Shown here piece by piece: positions 17,536-26,423 of a stretch of DNA of 64,000 nt. Numbering within the stretch: the stretch's first letter is position 1; each line of letters starts with the position of its first letter. The notes beneath the pieces were generated by a model, which saw only the letters and a program-made list of their open reading frames with translations, had not been told where the DNA came from and did no database searches. Position numbers and translations under genes: made by a program. The DNA is from Microbacterium caowuchunii (GTDB taxonomy: Bacteria; Actinomycetota; Actinomycetes; Actinomycetales; Microbacteriaceae). Location of the stretch: the NCBI RefSeq assembly GCF_008727755.1, contig NZ_CP044231.1, positions 1,426,001-1,490,000 of the forward strand, in the 5' to 3' direction.

Positions 17536-17572
17536 CCGATCGGCGCGACCGCACTCCGGTCGCGCCGATCGG
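17536..17572 (+). terminator. Strong hairpin between rpsB and tsf
   Basis: A perfect 16-bp stem (17536-17551 with 17557-17572) and 5-nt loop follows the rpsB stop by 25 bp. There is no T-run after it, so it is more likely an attenuator or RNA-processing/stability element that sets the rpsB:tsf ratio than a full terminator. Confidence 0.6.
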
Positions 17573-17611
17573 CATCATCGAGAACTACCCAGACAGAAGG
17601 AGCCGCCACTC

Positions 17612-18439
17612 ATGGCAAACTTCACCATCGCCGACATCAAGGCTCTGCGCGAGCAGCTCGGCACGGGCATGGTCGACACCAAGAAGGCTCTCGAGGAGGC
17701 TGACGGCAACGTCGAGAAGGCCGTCGAGATCCTGCGCCTGAAGGGCGCCAAGGGCAACGCCAAGCGCGCCGACCGCTCCACGAGCGAAGGCCTCGTCGCG
17801 GCTCGCGAGCACAACGGTGCCGTCACGCTCGTCGAGCTCGCCTGCGAGACCGACTTCGTCGCGAAGAACGACCGGTTCATCGCCCTCGCGGACAAGGTCG
17901 CGGATGCCGCTGCCGCCGCCGGCGCCGACTCCGCCGAGGCTGCTCTGGCCGCCGACGCGGGCGGTCAGACCGTCGCTCAGCTGATCTCGGACGAGGCCGC
18001 CATCATCGGCGAGAAGGTCGAACTCCGTCGCGTGCGCACCCTCACCGGTGACAACTTCGAGATCTACCTGCACAAGACCAGCAAGGACCTGCCGCCGCAG
18101 ATCGGTGTCGTCGTGGCCTACTCGGGCGACGACGCGGAGACCGCTCGCAGCATCGCGCAGCACATCTCGTTCGCGAACCCCTCCTACCTGTCCCGCGCGG
18201 ACGTGCCGGAGTCGGACGTGGAGAAGGAGCGTGACATCGTCACCGAGATCTCCCGGAACGAGGGCAAGCCCGAGGCTGCGCTGCCGAAGATCGTCGAGGG
18301 ACGCGTCAACGCGTTCTTCAAGCAGGTCGCGCTGCTCGACCAGGACTACGCGAAGGACAACAAGCTGTCCGTCGCCAAGGTCGCCAGCGACGCCGGTATC
18401 ACCATCACCGACTTCGCCCGCTTCAAGGTCGGCGCGTAG
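17612..18439 (+). CDS. tsf: Translation elongation factor Ts
   Basis: Guanine-nucleotide exchange factor for EF-Tu, 275 residues. The N-terminal UBA-like segment (IKALREQLGTGMVDTKKALE) and the TDFVAKND contact motif are clear, followed by the two core subdomains. ATG with AGAAGGAGCC upstream. Ends at a strong terminator 8 bp downstream. Confidence 0.98.
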   Translation: MANFTIADIKALREQLGTGMVDTKKALEEADGNVEKAVEILRLKGAKGNAKRADRSTSEGLVAAREHNGAVTLVELACETDFVAKNDRFIALADKVADAAAAAGADSAEAALAADAGGQTVAQLISDEAAIIGEKVELRRVRTLTGDNFEIYLHKTSKDLPPQIGVVVAYSGDDAETARSIAQHISFANPSYLSRADVPESDVEKERDIVTEISRNEGKPEAALPKIVEGRVNAFFKQVALLDQDYAKDNKLSVAKVASDAGITITDFARFKVGA

Positions 18440-18446
18440 CCGACCT

Positions 18447-18481
18447 GAAAGGCCCGCATCGGCATCCGGTGCGGGCCTTTC
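18447..18481 (+). terminator. Intrinsic terminator of rpsB-tsf
   Basis: A 16-bp stem with one G-U pair (18447-18462 with 18466-18481), 3-nt loop and CCTTTC end lies 8 bp after tsf. The A/T-ended arms allow use on both strands. Confidence 0.87.
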
Positions 18482-18489
18482 GCATGCCG

Positions 18490-18495
18490 TAGGTT
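18490..18495 (+). promoter_or_regulatory. Candidate -10 box of pyrH (TAGGTT)
   Basis: TAGGTT lies only 9 bp after the tsf terminator and 22 bp before the pyrH ATG, which has its own GAGAGGA binding site. The corresponding -35 would fall inside the terminator stem. Confidence 0.4.
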
Positions 18496-18517
18496 TACCC
18501 CGAAGAGAGGACCCCCC

Positions 18518-19234
18518 ATGGATGAATCCACCGGACGCCGTCGCGTTCTGCTCAAACTTTCGGGAGAGGCGTTCGGGGGTGGATCCCTGGGGGTGAACCC
18601 CGACGTCATCAGTCAGATGGCCCGCGAGATCGCGGCCGCCGTCGACGAGGTGGAGATCGCGATCGTCGTCGGCGGGGGCAACTTCTTCCGCGGCGCCGAG
18701 CTGAGCCAGCGGGGCATGGACCGGGGACGCGCCGACTACATGGGGATGCTCGGCACCGTCATGAACGCTCTGGCGCTGCAGGACTTCCTCGAGCAGGCGG
18801 GCGCCGCCACCCGTGTGCAGTCCGCCATCTCCATGACCCAGGTCGCGGAGCCGTACATCCCCCGTCGCGCGGAGCGTCACATGGAGAAGGGGCGCGTCGT
18901 CATCTTCGGTGCCGGTGCGGGCCTGCCGTACTTCTCCACCGACACCGTCGCCGCGCAGCGTGCGCTCGAGATCGGTGCGACGGAGGTGCTCGTCGCCAAG
19001 AACGGCGTGGACGGCGTGTACACCGCCGACCCGAAGAGCGACCCCACGGCGACCCGGCTGGACCGGATCACGTACAACGACGCTCTCGTGCAGGGACTCA
19101 AGGTCGTGGACTCCACTGCCTTCAGCCTCTGCATGGACAACCGCATCGACATGCGCGTGTTCGGTATGCAGCCGGCGGGCAACGTGACCCGCGCCCTCCG
19201 GGGCGAGCCGATCGGAACCCTGGTCACCGCCTGA
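18518..19234 (+). CDS. pyrH: Uridylate kinase (UMP kinase)
   Basis: Phosphorylates UMP to UDP; the bacterial hexameric enzyme of the amino-acid kinase family. The 238-residue protein has [12 protein letters not shown] at the N-terminus, the [14 protein letters not shown] nucleotide loop, [17 protein letters not shown] and the C-terminal [12 protein letters not shown] region. The ATG at 18518 follows GAGAGGA. pyrH-frr-cdsA is a conserved order. Confidence 0.97.
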   Translation: MDESTGRRRVLLKLSGEAFGGGSLGVNPDVISQMAREIAAAVDEVEIAIVVGGGNFFRGAELSQRGMDRGRADYMGMLGTVMNALALQDFLEQAGAATRVQSAISMTQVAEPYIPRRAERHMEKGRVVIFGAGAGLPYFSTDTVAAQRALEIGATEVLVAKNGVDGVYTADPKSDPTATRLDRITYNDALVQGLKVVDSTAFSLCMDNRIDMRVFGMQPAGNVTRALRGEPIGTLVTA

Positions 19235-19277
19235 CCGCTCACGGGCGGTGCGCTCACGGGCCCCGCGCCGTCCCGAC

Positions 19278-19283
19278 TAGACT
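19278..19283 (+). promoter_or_regulatory. Candidate -10 box of frr (TAGACT)
   Basis: TAGACT lies 29 bp before the frr GTG; a transcript from here would have a ~23-nt leader containing GGGAGA as ribosome binding site. Confidence 0.45.
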
Positions 19284-19312
19284 TGAATCCTGCTGTGACT
19301 GAGGGAGAAACC

Positions 19313-19867
19313 GTGATCGCCGATGTGATGACCGACGCCGCCGGGCGTATGGATCGTGCCGTGGAGGCTGCGAAAGAGGATTTCGCTACTGTGCGCACCG
19401 GACGGGCGAACCCGCAGCTGTTCCAGAAGATCAGCGTGGAATACTACGGGACGCCCACGCCTCTCGCGCAGCTCGCGTCGCTCAACAACCCCGAGGCGCG
19501 CACCATCATCGTGACGCCGTACGACAAGTCGGCGCTGAAGGCCATCGAACAGGCCATCCGCGACACGCCGAATCTCGGGGTGAACCCGACCAACGACGGC
19601 AACATCGTCCGGGTGACGCTTCCGGAGCTGACCGAGGAACGGCGCAAGGAATACGTCAAGCTCGTCCGGAACAAGGGCGAGGACGCGAAGGTCCACCTGC
19701 GCGGTATCCGCCGCAAGGCGAAGGACGATCTGGACGCCCTCAAGTCCGAGGTCGGCGAAGATGAACTGGCTCGCGCGGAGAAGGAGCTCGACGCTCTCAC
19801 CCGGGCCCACGTCGATCTGATCGACGATGCGCTCAAGCGCAAAGAGGCAGAGCTGCTCGAGGTCTGA
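19313..19867 (+). CDS. frr: Ribosome recycling factor
   Basis: Splits post-termination ribosomes with EF-G. The 184-residue protein shows the family's [28 protein letters not shown] and [15 protein letters not shown] segments and the long three-helix-bundle C-terminus. I take the GTG at 19313 (GGGAGA eight bases upstream) as start; an in-frame TTG at 19283 overlaps the putative promoter and is unlikely. The cdsA start follows 6 bp after its stop. Confidence 0.97.
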   Translation: MIADVMTDAAGRMDRAVEAAKEDFATVRTGRANPQLFQKISVEYYGTPTPLAQLASLNNPEARTIIVTPYDKSALKAIEQAIRDTPNLGVNPTNDGNIVRVTLPELTEERRKEYVKLVRNKGEDAKVHLRGIRRKAKDDLDALKSEVGEDELARAEKELDALTRAHVDLIDDALKRKEAELLEV

Positions 19868-19873
19868 GACCCG

Positions 19874-20902
19874 ATGACCGACGCCCCCGGCGAATCAGCG
19901 CCGTCAACCGGGAGCACCGCGGGTGCTCCTGGACCGGCGCGCCCTGATGCGCCTGCCGAGCCGATGACGCGCGCCGCATCCATGCGTGCAGCGCGGAACG
20001 AATTCGAGATGCAGGTCGCGCACGCGCGCGCCGAGTTCGAAGAGGCGAACGCGCGGATCAAGCAGCGGACCGGCCGCGATCTGATCCTGGCGATCGTGAT
20101 CGGCGTGGCCATCGGCGCCATCGTTCTGGCCTCGCTGATCTTCGCGAAGTGGCCCTTCGCGATCGTGGGTGGGGCCGTGGCCCTGCTCGGGGTCTTCGAG
20201 TTCGTCCGAGCCCTGCAGGGGGCCGGACGGCGCGTCGACCTGATCCCGCAGCTGATCGCGGGTCTGCTGCTCGTGCTGTCCGCCGTCTTCCTGGATCCGT
20301 GGTTGCACTGGGTATCGCTGTTCGCCGCGGTCGCGCTGGTCATCGTGTGCCGCCTGATCGGCCAGATGACGGCGCGCGACGGCCGGGTGTACGCCTCCGT
20401 GCTGGACGACGTGCTGGCCTCGGGCTTCATCCCGGTGTATGTGCCGTTCCTCGCGAGCCTCGCGCTGATCCTGCTGCGGCAGGAGAACGGCGAGTGGTGG
20501 GTGCTGTCGTTCCTCATCGTGGCGATCGCGGCCGATACCGGCGCCTACGTGACCGGATTGACCCTCGGAAAGCACCCGATGGCGCCGCGGATCAGTCCGA
20601 AGAAGACGTGGGAGGGTTTCGCAGGTGCCGCGGTGGCGTCGGTGATCGCCGGAATCCTGCTGGCGTGGCTCCTGCTGGACCTCCCCTGGTGGACCGGGAT
20701 CATCTTCGGTCTGGTCGTCCTGGGCACAGCGACCGCGGGTGACCTGGGCGAGTCGATGGTCAAGCGGGACCTGGGGATAAAGGACATGAGCTCCTGGCTT
20801 CCCGGGCACGGGGGAGTGCTCGACCGGCTGGACTCCATCCTCCCTTCCGCCGTCGCGGGCCTCGCCCTCTACTTCCTGCTGGCCCCGCTGGTGCTGTCTT
20901 GA
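19874..20902 (+). CDS. cdsA: Phosphatidate cytidylyltransferase
   Basis: Makes CDP-diacylglycerol from phosphatidic acid and CTP, the branch point of phospholipid synthesis. The 342-residue protein has a hydrophilic N-terminal ~70 residues followed by seven or eight membrane segments, and the signature KRDLGIKDMSSWLPGHGGVL-D-R-D near the C-terminus, with preceding DLGES. The N-terminal extension is longer than in E. coli. Stop and next start overlap (TTGA). Confidence 0.95.
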   Translation: MTDAPGESAPSTGSTAGAPGPARPDAPAEPMTRAASMRAARNEFEMQVAHARAEFEEANARIKQRTGRDLILAIVIGVAIGAIVLASLIFAKWPFAIVGGAVALLGVFEFVRALQGAGRRVDLIPQLIAGLLLVLSAVFLDPWLHWVSLFAAVALVIVCRLIGQMTARDGRVYASVLDDVLASGFIPVYVPFLASLALILLRQENGEWWVLSFLIVAIAADTGAYVTGLTLGKHPMAPRISPKKTWEGFAGAAVASVIAGILLAWLLLDLPWWTGIIFGLVVLGTATAGDLGESMVKRDLGIKDMSSWLPGHGGVLDRLDSILPSAVAGLALYFLLAPLVLS

Positions 20903-21516
20903 CGACGCGGCAGACGGACGAGGTGGTGCGCCGCAGCGATGCCGCGTCCCGAGACATCGAGCCGGTCCACGATTCGTTCCGTCGCGTCCACGGCCGCGAG
21001 AAGGGATACGAACCGGCAGCGGTCGATGCGTTCCTCGACCGGGCACGCGCCTCGTTCGAGATGGAGACCACCGACGGTGAGCCGGTCACGGCGGCCGCCG
21101 TCCGCGACGCATCCTTCGCGCTCGTCCGCGGCGGGTACTCGGTCGCCGCGGTGGATGCGGCGCTGGGGCGCGTCGAGGACGCGTTCGCCGCCCAGGAGCG
21201 CGCCGACGCCATCGCCCGTCTCGGTGCTCGCGCGTGGGTGGAGAAGCAGCGCACGGACGCGCAGGAGATCCTGGACCGGTTGTCCCGTCCGCCGCGGAAC
21301 CGGTTCGACCGCGTTTCCGCGATCCGCTACGGCTACCGTATCGAAGAGGTCGATCTCGTTGCGGACAAGATCGCCCGCTACCTCGCTGACGGAACCGGCG
21401 TCTCCGTCGAACAGGTGCGTTCCGTCGCCTTCCGCATGCAGCGCGGGGGGTACCGCGAGGTGCAGGTCGACGCGCTGCTCGATGCCGTGATCGAGATCAT
21501 GCTGGCGGTCGGCTGA
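20899..21516 (+). CDS. Protein with four DivI1A-type repeats
   Basis: A 205-residue soluble protein read from a TTG that overlaps the cdsA stop by four bases. It contains four copies of the short GY-x(3-5)-VD motif found at DivIVA/Wag31 N-termini: EKGYEPAAVDAFLDRARASF, RGGYSVAAVDAALGRVEDAF, RYGYRIEEVDLVADKIARYL and RGGYREVQVDALLDAVIEIM. Unlike Wag31 there is no long coiled coil. DivI1A motifs bind curved or anionic membrane; four in tandem suggest a small multivalent membrane-associated protein. Function unknown. Confidence 0.78.
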   Translation: MTTRQTDEVVRRSDAASRDIEPVHDSFRRVHGREKGYEPAAVDAFLDRARASFEMETTDGEPVTAAAVRDASFALVRGGYSVAAVDAALGRVEDAFAAQERADAIARLGARAWVEKQRTDAQEILDRLSRPPRNRFDRVSAIRYGYRIEEVDLVADKIARYLADGTGVSVEQVRSVAFRMQRGGYREVQVDALLDAVIEIMLAVG

Positions 21517-21550
21517 CGTCCTTCGGATGGCGTACTCAGGGCTACCTCGT

Positions 21551-21556
21551 TAGAAT
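21551..21556 (+). promoter_or_regulatory. Candidate -10 box (TAGAAT) of the lysozyme-fold gene
   Basis: TAGAAT ends 9 nt before the GTG at 21566, identical in sequence and spacing to the ffh promoter; GGGGG in between could be a minimal binding site. Confidence 0.45.
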
Positions 21557-21565
21557 CGGGGGATT

Positions 21566-22318
21566 GTGACTTCTGGTGATGAGATCCGCACCCCCGATGC
21601 CACCGTCGTGACCCGCCGTGCCGCGGTTGCCGCGGCGCGCTCGACGACCGCGAATGCATCCCGTTCGACGGCGCGATGGTCTCGCCGGCGCGGTGTCGCA
21701 GGCGTGTTCGCCGGCCTCGCCGCTTTCGGGTTCGTGGCCGCATCCCTGGTCCCGGTCGGATTCGCGATGTCTGAGCCGGCTGCCGCCGACACGCCGCCGA
21801 CCACCGTCTACGCGAGCATCCTCAGCGATGCGCAGCGCTTCACCGTGACCGGGACGGCGGTGGAGGAGACCATCGACTTCCAGCGCGACGGCTACACGGC
21901 GTACCAGACCCCGAAGCCCGAGCCCGTCGTGACGGCCCCGCCGGCGACCGCGTCATCCTCGTCCTCGTCCGGTGGGGGCGGGCGCTCCTGGAGCCCCCCG
22001 TTCGTGTCCCCGGACCCGGGCAGCGCGCAGGCCATCGCCTACGACATGGTGCGTGCGCGGGGATGGGGTGACGACGAGTTCGCCTGCCTGGTGGCCCTGT
22101 GGAACCGTGAGTCCGGATGGCGCGTGAACGCGTACAACGCCGGCAGTGGCGCCTACGGCATCCCGCAGTCCCTGCCGGGCAGCAAGATGGCCAGCGCCGG
22201 CGCCGACTGGGAGACGAACCCCGCCACCCAGATCTCCTGGGGTCTCGGCTACATCTCCGGCCGGTACGGCGCCCCCTGCGGCGCGTGGGGACATTCGAAC
22301 GCCAAGGGCTGGTACTGA
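21566..22318 (+). CDS. Secreted lysozyme/transglycosylase-fold protein
   Basis: A 250-residue exported protein: a 42-residue basic cytosolic leader, a hydrophobic signal/anchor (about 43-70), a Thr/Pro/Ser-rich linker with a poly-Ser run (near 130-138), and a C-terminal lysozyme-like domain of ~95 residues. The domain has a Glu in LWNRESGW and the YGIPQSLPG and WGLGYI segments typical of actinobacterial SLT-like wall hydrolases. It probably cleaves peptidoglycan glycan strands during growth; specificity is not established. GTG start. Confidence 0.85.
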   Translation: MTSGDEIRTPDATVVTRRAAVAAARSTTANASRSTARWSRRRGVAGVFAGLAAFGFVAASLVPVGFAMSEPAAADTPPTTVYASILSDAQRFTVTGTAVEETIDFQRDGYTAYQTPKPEPVVTAPPATASSSSSSGGGGRSWSPPFVSPDPGSAQAIAYDMVRARGWGDDEFACLVALWNRESGWRVNAYNAGSGAYGIPQSLPGSKMASAGADWETNPATQISWGLGYISGRYGAPCGAWGHSNAKGWY

Positions 22319-22322
22319 ACCA

Positions 22323-22607
22323 TTGGCGAAGTCCCGCCGTCGGCCGCAGCGACCGCGGCACGAGGATTCGTTCGACCGGCTCGTCGCAGGCTGGAAGCGC
22401 ACCGAGGTGCGCCGAGGCGGTGAATGGACGGTCCAGCCGGTGTCCGCGGGCCAGGCCGTGAAGGCCTACACCTGCCCCGGATGCGGCGGCGTCGTGCCCG
22501 AGGGGACGGCGCACGTCGTCGTCTGGCGTGCGGACGGCGTCCTCGGCGATGCGGCGGACCTCGCGGCACGCAGACATTGGCACTCGCACTGCTGGAAGGT
22601 GTACTGA
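22323..22607 (+). CDS. Small zinc-ribbon-like protein, unknown function
   Basis: A 94-residue protein starting at TTG, 4 bp after the previous stop. A very basic N-terminus (KSRRRPQRPRHE) leads to a CPGCGG knuckle and a C-terminal RRHWHSHCWKVY with His/Cys residues that could complete one zinc site. Conserved proteins of this type occur beside this hydrolase in Microbacteriaceae. The stop is 1 bp from the next ATG, so it is co-transcribed with the downstream hydrolase gene. Function unknown. Confidence 0.75.
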   Translation: MAKSRRRPQRPRHEDSFDRLVAGWKRTEVRRGGEWTVQPVSAGQAVKAYTCPGCGGVVPEGTAHVVVWRADGVLGDAADLAARRHWHSHCWKVY

Positions 22608-22608
22608 C

Positions 22609-23328
22609 ATGGAGATCCGCGGAGCGACCCTGCTGCCCGCCCGTCGTGAGGACGTCGAGCTGCACACCGAGGACGGGCTCACCCTCGTGGGCGAGCTCGC
22701 CACACCGCTGGACGCAGATCCAGTCGCGACCCTCGTCATGTTGCACCCGCTGCCCACACACGGCGGATTCATGGACTCCCACATCATCCGCAAGGCCGCA
22801 GCCCGGCTCCCCGCCCTCGCCGGGATCGCGGTCCTGCGCTTCAACACCCGGGGCACGTCGTCCCCGCGCGGCACGAGCGAGGGGGCGTTCGACGGCGGCG
22901 GGCTGGAGCGCCACGACGTCGCCGCCGCGATGCGGTTCGTCCGCGAGCGCGCGCTGCCGCGGCCGTGGCTGGTGGGCTGGTCCTTCGGCACGGAGCTCGT
23001 CCTGAAGTACGGGCGCGAGCACGACGTCGAGGGGGCGATCCTGCTGTCTCCGCCCCTGCACCGCGCCACCGCAGACGAGGTCGCGGCCTGGGCCGGCGAC
23101 CGTCGCGCACTCATCGCCCTCATCCCCGAGTTCGACGACTACCTGCGCCCGGATGAGGCGCGCGAACGCTTCGCGTCGGTCCCCGAGGCGAAGCTCATCC
23201 CGGTCGAAGGCGGCAAGCACCTCTGGGTCGGCGAGAATCAGACCCGTCGCGTGCTGACCGAGATCGTCGCCGCGGTGAACCCCGCCGCACTGCCGCTCCC
23301 CGACGAGTGGGACGGACCCCTCGGCTGA
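22609..23328 (+). CDS. Alpha/beta hydrolase
   Basis: A 239-residue soluble alpha/beta-hydrolase. Visible are the oxyanion strand VMLHPLPTHGG, RFNTRGTSSPRGTSEG, and the nucleophile elbow, which reads GWSFGTE (G-x-S-x-G). The catalytic His is probably in GGKHLWVGEN. The fold resembles YfhR/KANL3-type small hydrolases. Substrate unknown. The coding region is continuous with the previous gene (one-base gap). Confidence 0.85.
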   Translation: MEIRGATLLPARREDVELHTEDGLTLVGELATPLDADPVATLVMLHPLPTHGGFMDSHIIRKAAARLPALAGIAVLRFNTRGTSSPRGTSEGAFDGGGLERHDVAAAMRFVRERALPRPWLVGWSFGTELVLKYGREHDVEGAILLSPPLHRATADEVAAWAGDRRALIALIPEFDDYLRPDEARERFASVPEAKLIPVEGGKHLWVGENQTRRVLTEIVAAVNPAALPLPDEWDGPLG

Positions 23329-23355
23329 ACCGCGCCCTCGACGGTGGGCGTCGCG

Positions 23356-24411
23356 CTAGCGCGCGTTCTGCCGGGGGACCACGACCTGCCGGTACACGAT
23401 GAGGATGCTCGCCGCGACCGGGATCGCCACGAGCGCGCCCAGCAGCCCGAGCAGCGAACCGCCGGCGAGGGCCGCGATCACGACGACGGCGCCCGGAACC
23501 GAGACGGCACGGTTCATGATGCGCGGCGAGATCAGGTAAGCCTCCAGCTGCATGTAGACGAGGTAGTAGATCGCAGCGATCAGGGCCGTCATGGGGGAGC
23601 CGAGCCCCGGGATCAAGCAGGTGAGGACGATGATGGCTGCGCCGGTGAGCGTCCCGACCAGCGGGATCAGCGAGAAGAAGAAGGCGATGACGGCCAGCAC
23701 CGCGGGGAACGGGGCCCCGATGATGCTGAGGAAGATCGCGCTGAGCACGCCGTTGGTCACACCGAGGGCGCCCTGGCCCATGACGTAGTACCCGACCGAG
23801 TCGGTGATCTGCTCGGACAGGTCGATGAACCGGGGACGCTTCGACGCCGGGACCAGGCTGTACACGGCGGACTTCAGATTCGGCGTGGATGCCGTGAAGT
23901 AGATCGTCAGGATGAGGACGATGAACGCGCCGGTCAGCCCGGTGAAGAACGAGATCCCGACGTTGATCACGCTTCCGGTGATCTCGCCCCAGTTGGAGAG
24001 CAGCCAGTCCTGGATGTTGGCGACCGTGTCGTCGATCGCGGACTCCTGGATGGCGGGGAACAGCGAGTGGATCCAGTCCTTCACATCCGGCCACGACGTG
24101 CTGTTGAGGAACGTGGTGATCGCATCCACGAGCTGCCCCACCTGGGCGACGATGATCGGCACGATCATCCAGACGATGCCCGCGAAGACCGCCAGCACCG
24201 CCAGCACCGTCACCAGCACCGCCGCCCAGCGCGGCAGCCTCCGGCGGGTGAGCCAGGCGACCAGCGGCTCCAGACCGAGCGAGAGGAACAGTGCGGTACC
24301 GATGTAGAGGAGGATCGTGGAGAGCGTCTGGATGCTGCCGATCAGCAGCAGGCCGAGACCGACGCCGAGCGTGCCCACCAGCGCGACGCGGAACGGGTTG
24401 TGGATCTTCAC
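23356..24411 (-). CDS. AI-2E family transporter (PerM/YdiK-like)
   Basis: A 351-residue integral membrane protein of the AI-2E transporter superfamily with about eight membrane segments: two near the N-terminus (residues 10-45), one near 60-85, then a soluble amphipathic middle (about 85-150) and a block of five at 170-335 including FSLIPLVGTLTGAAII and the LEAYLISPRIMNRAVSVPG signature. Family members export small molecules or ions; the autoinducer-2 name is historical and should not be taken as function. Starts at GTG with GAGGAG upstream; divergent from the next gene. Confidence 0.9.
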   Translation of the reverse strand: MKIHNPFRVALVGTLGVGLGLLLIGSIQTLSTILLYIGTALFLSLGLEPLVAWLTRRRLPRWAAVLVTVLAVLAVFAGIVWMIVPIIVAQVGQLVDAITTFLNSTSWPDVKDWIHSLFPAIQESAIDDTVANIQDWLLSNWGEITGSVINVGISFFTGLTGAFIVLILTIYFTASTPNLKSAVYSLVPASKRPRFIDLSEQITDSVGYYVMGQGALGVTNGVLSAIFLSIIGAPFPAVLAVIAFFFSLIPLVGTLTGAAIIVLTCLIPGLGSPMTALIAAIYYLVYMQLEAYLISPRIMNRAVSVPGAVVVIAALAGGSLLGLLGALVAIPVAASILIVYRQVVVPRQNAR

Positions 24412-24566
24412 AGCGGTCTCCTCAGTGACACGGGCGTAGGGGAAACCCTATGGCCCCGACGGCGCTGCACGGCGCAGCCACTCCCTTTCGCACAACACAC
24501 AGGTGCTTCCGGATAGGCTGGAACGTCGGATCGAGCCGCCGTGAGGCGTCGGGAGGATGGTTTTTC

Positions 24567-26423
24567 GTGCGTTTCGTCTGGGCCGTTGTGGCCTTCGTGC
24601 TGGCTGCCGCCCTGATCGGGGCGGGTATCGCCCAGCGCACGGTATTCGCCGGTCCGTCCACCCAGTCCGCGACGATCGCGTTGGAGGACGACACGCCCTT
24701 CACCCTGGTCGACGGCGCCGTGCTGAACACCCTCCCCGGTACGCAGACCCTCGAGGTCGCAGGCCCGGACGGCGTGTTCGTCGCCTACGGACGCACGGCG
24801 GATGTCGCCGCCTGGCTCTCCGACGAGGAGTACACCGCCGTCACCCTGGATGAGGACGACGTCATCGTCAGCTCCGTCGTCGAGCCCGATCCGGACGCCG
24901 TCGAGCAGGTGGACCCGGGCACCGCGGACGACGCGCAGGCCGCGGACGATGCCGCGGCGGAGGAAGATGCATCCGCGCCCCGTGGTCGGAACCCCGTGGG
25001 GTCCGATCTGTGGCTCGCCGAGTACACCGACCCGGATGCGGTCGTCGCGAACCTCCAGCTTCCGTCCACGATGAGCCTGCTCATCGCCTCCGACGGCACG
25101 GCCCCCGCTCCCGCCGACATCTCGGTCACGTGGGACATCCCGCAGACCACGCCCTGGGCCGGGCCGCTGATCCTGGTCGGTGCCCTGGTGCTCCTCGGCG
25201 GAGTGGTGCTGTACGTGCTCGCCATCCGCCACGCGCGGCGCTCGCGCGGCCCGCGACGGAAGGCGCCGCCGCCCCTGCCCGAGACGGAGCCCATCGATCT
25301 GTCCGTCACCGCGGCCGACAAGGGCGTCATCACCTCCGGTCCGTCGACCTCCCGCCGTGGTGGTGGACGCCGGAAGGCCGTCGTCGCGCTTCCCGCCCTG
25401 CTCGTCGGCGCCCTCGTGTTCACCGGCTGCTCGCCGGAGGCGTGGCCGCAGCTGGGCAGCACGCCCACCCCGACTCCCACGGCGCCGATCGTCGATTCCG
25501 ACCAGCAGCAGGCCCCCGCCGTCACCGAGGCCCAGGCGAAGATCATCCTGACCCGCATCGCGGAGACCGTGGCCCAGGCCGACTCCGCCCTGGACGCGGA
25601 TCTCGCGGCCACCCGGCTCTCCGGCGCAGCTCTGGCCGAACGCCAGACCAACTACACCCTGCGCGCCGGCATCGCCGACTACGCGGCCCTCCCGGCGATC
25701 CCCGCCGAGCCGACCCAGATCATCCTGCCGCAGGCCTTCGACGCCTGGCCGCGCACCGTGATGGCCGTGGTGCAGAACGACGCCAGTGAGGCGACCACCT
25801 CCACGATCATGATGATGACGCAGGAGGACCCCTGGTCCGAGTACAAGCTCTCCTACGTCGGCAACCTCGGCGGTTCCACCGAGATGCCGGACCTCGCGCC
25901 CGCCTACATCGGGGCGGCCCAGGTCCCGCCGGACTCCTCGTTCCTCGTCCTCGCTCCCGATGCGCTCCCGGCCGCGTACGCCGACGTGCTCACGAACGGC
26001 GCGGAGAGCTCCTTCGCCGGCCTGTTCGACGAGGCATCCGACCGCTTCAGTGAAAGCGTGGCGAAGGACCGTCAGGAGCGCCTCGACGCGTTCAACACGA
26101 CGGCCACCGACACCGGCACGCTCGAGTTCGGCGCCGCCCCCGGGGCCTTCACCCCGCTGGCGCTGGCCACGCTGGAAAGCGGAGCGATCGTGGCCATCAC
26201 CGTGAACGAGTCCGATACGGTGAAACCGGCCAACGAAGACGTCGTGATCAAGTTCGACGGGAACCCGACCGTGCAGGCCCTCACCGGGGTCGCAGAGTCG
26301 CAGACCGGAGTCTCGACCACGTTCGTCGACCAGCTCTTCTTCTACGTCCCGGCACAGGGATCCACGGAGAAGATCCGGCTGCTCGGCTATTCGTCCAACA
26401 TCCTCGAAGCGAAGGTTCTGTGA
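24567..26423 (+). CDS. Large membrane protein with internal lipobox, unknown function
   Basis: A 618-residue protein not recognised as any characterised family. It has an N-terminal anchor (residues 5-25), an extracytoplasmic acidic domain rich in Asp/Ala around 110-145, a second membrane segment at about 196-222, a basic cytosolic stretch (residues 223-270), and a third hydrophobic segment ending in LVFTGC with Cys288 in lipobox position, followed by a Pro/Thr linker and a 300-residue soluble domain. It looks like a membrane protein fused to a lipoprotein-like domain. GTG start with GGGAGGA upstream. The stop overlaps the next gene's ATG by one base. Confidence 0.8.
   Translation: MRFVWAVVAFVLAAALIGAGIAQRTVFAGPSTQSATIALEDDTPFTLVDGAVLNTLPGTQTLEVAGPDGVFVAYGRTADVAAWLSDEEYTAVTLDEDDVIVSSVVEPDPDAVEQVDPGTADDAQAADDAAAEEDASAPRGRNPVGSDLWLAEYTDPDAVVANLQLPSTMSLLIASDGTAPAPADISVTWDIPQTTPWAGPLILVGALVLLGGVVLYVLAIRHARRSRGPRRKAPPPLPETEPIDLSVTAADKGVITSGPSTSRRGGGRRKAVVALPALLVGALVFTGCSPEAWPQLGSTPTPTPTAPIVDSDQQQAPAVTEAQAKIILTRIAETVAQADSALDADLAATRLSGAALAERQTNYTLRAGIADYAALPAIPAEPTQIILPQAFDAWPRTVMAVVQNDASEATTSTIMMMTQEDPWSEYKLSYVGNLGGSTEMPDLAPAYIGAAQVPPDSSFLVLAPDALPAAYADVLTNGAESSFAGLFDEASDRFSESVAKDRQERLDAFNTTATDTGTLEFGAAPGAFTPLALATLESGAIVAITVNESDTVKPANEDVVIKFDGNPTVQALTGVAESQTGVSTTFVDQLFFYVPAQGSTEKIRLLGYSSNILEAKVL

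Noticed and set aside
24450..24566. Upstream start for the 618-residue membrane protein
   Set aside because: It would put 39 hydrophilic residues before the membrane anchor; the GTG at 24567 follows GGGAGGA and starts directly with the anchor.
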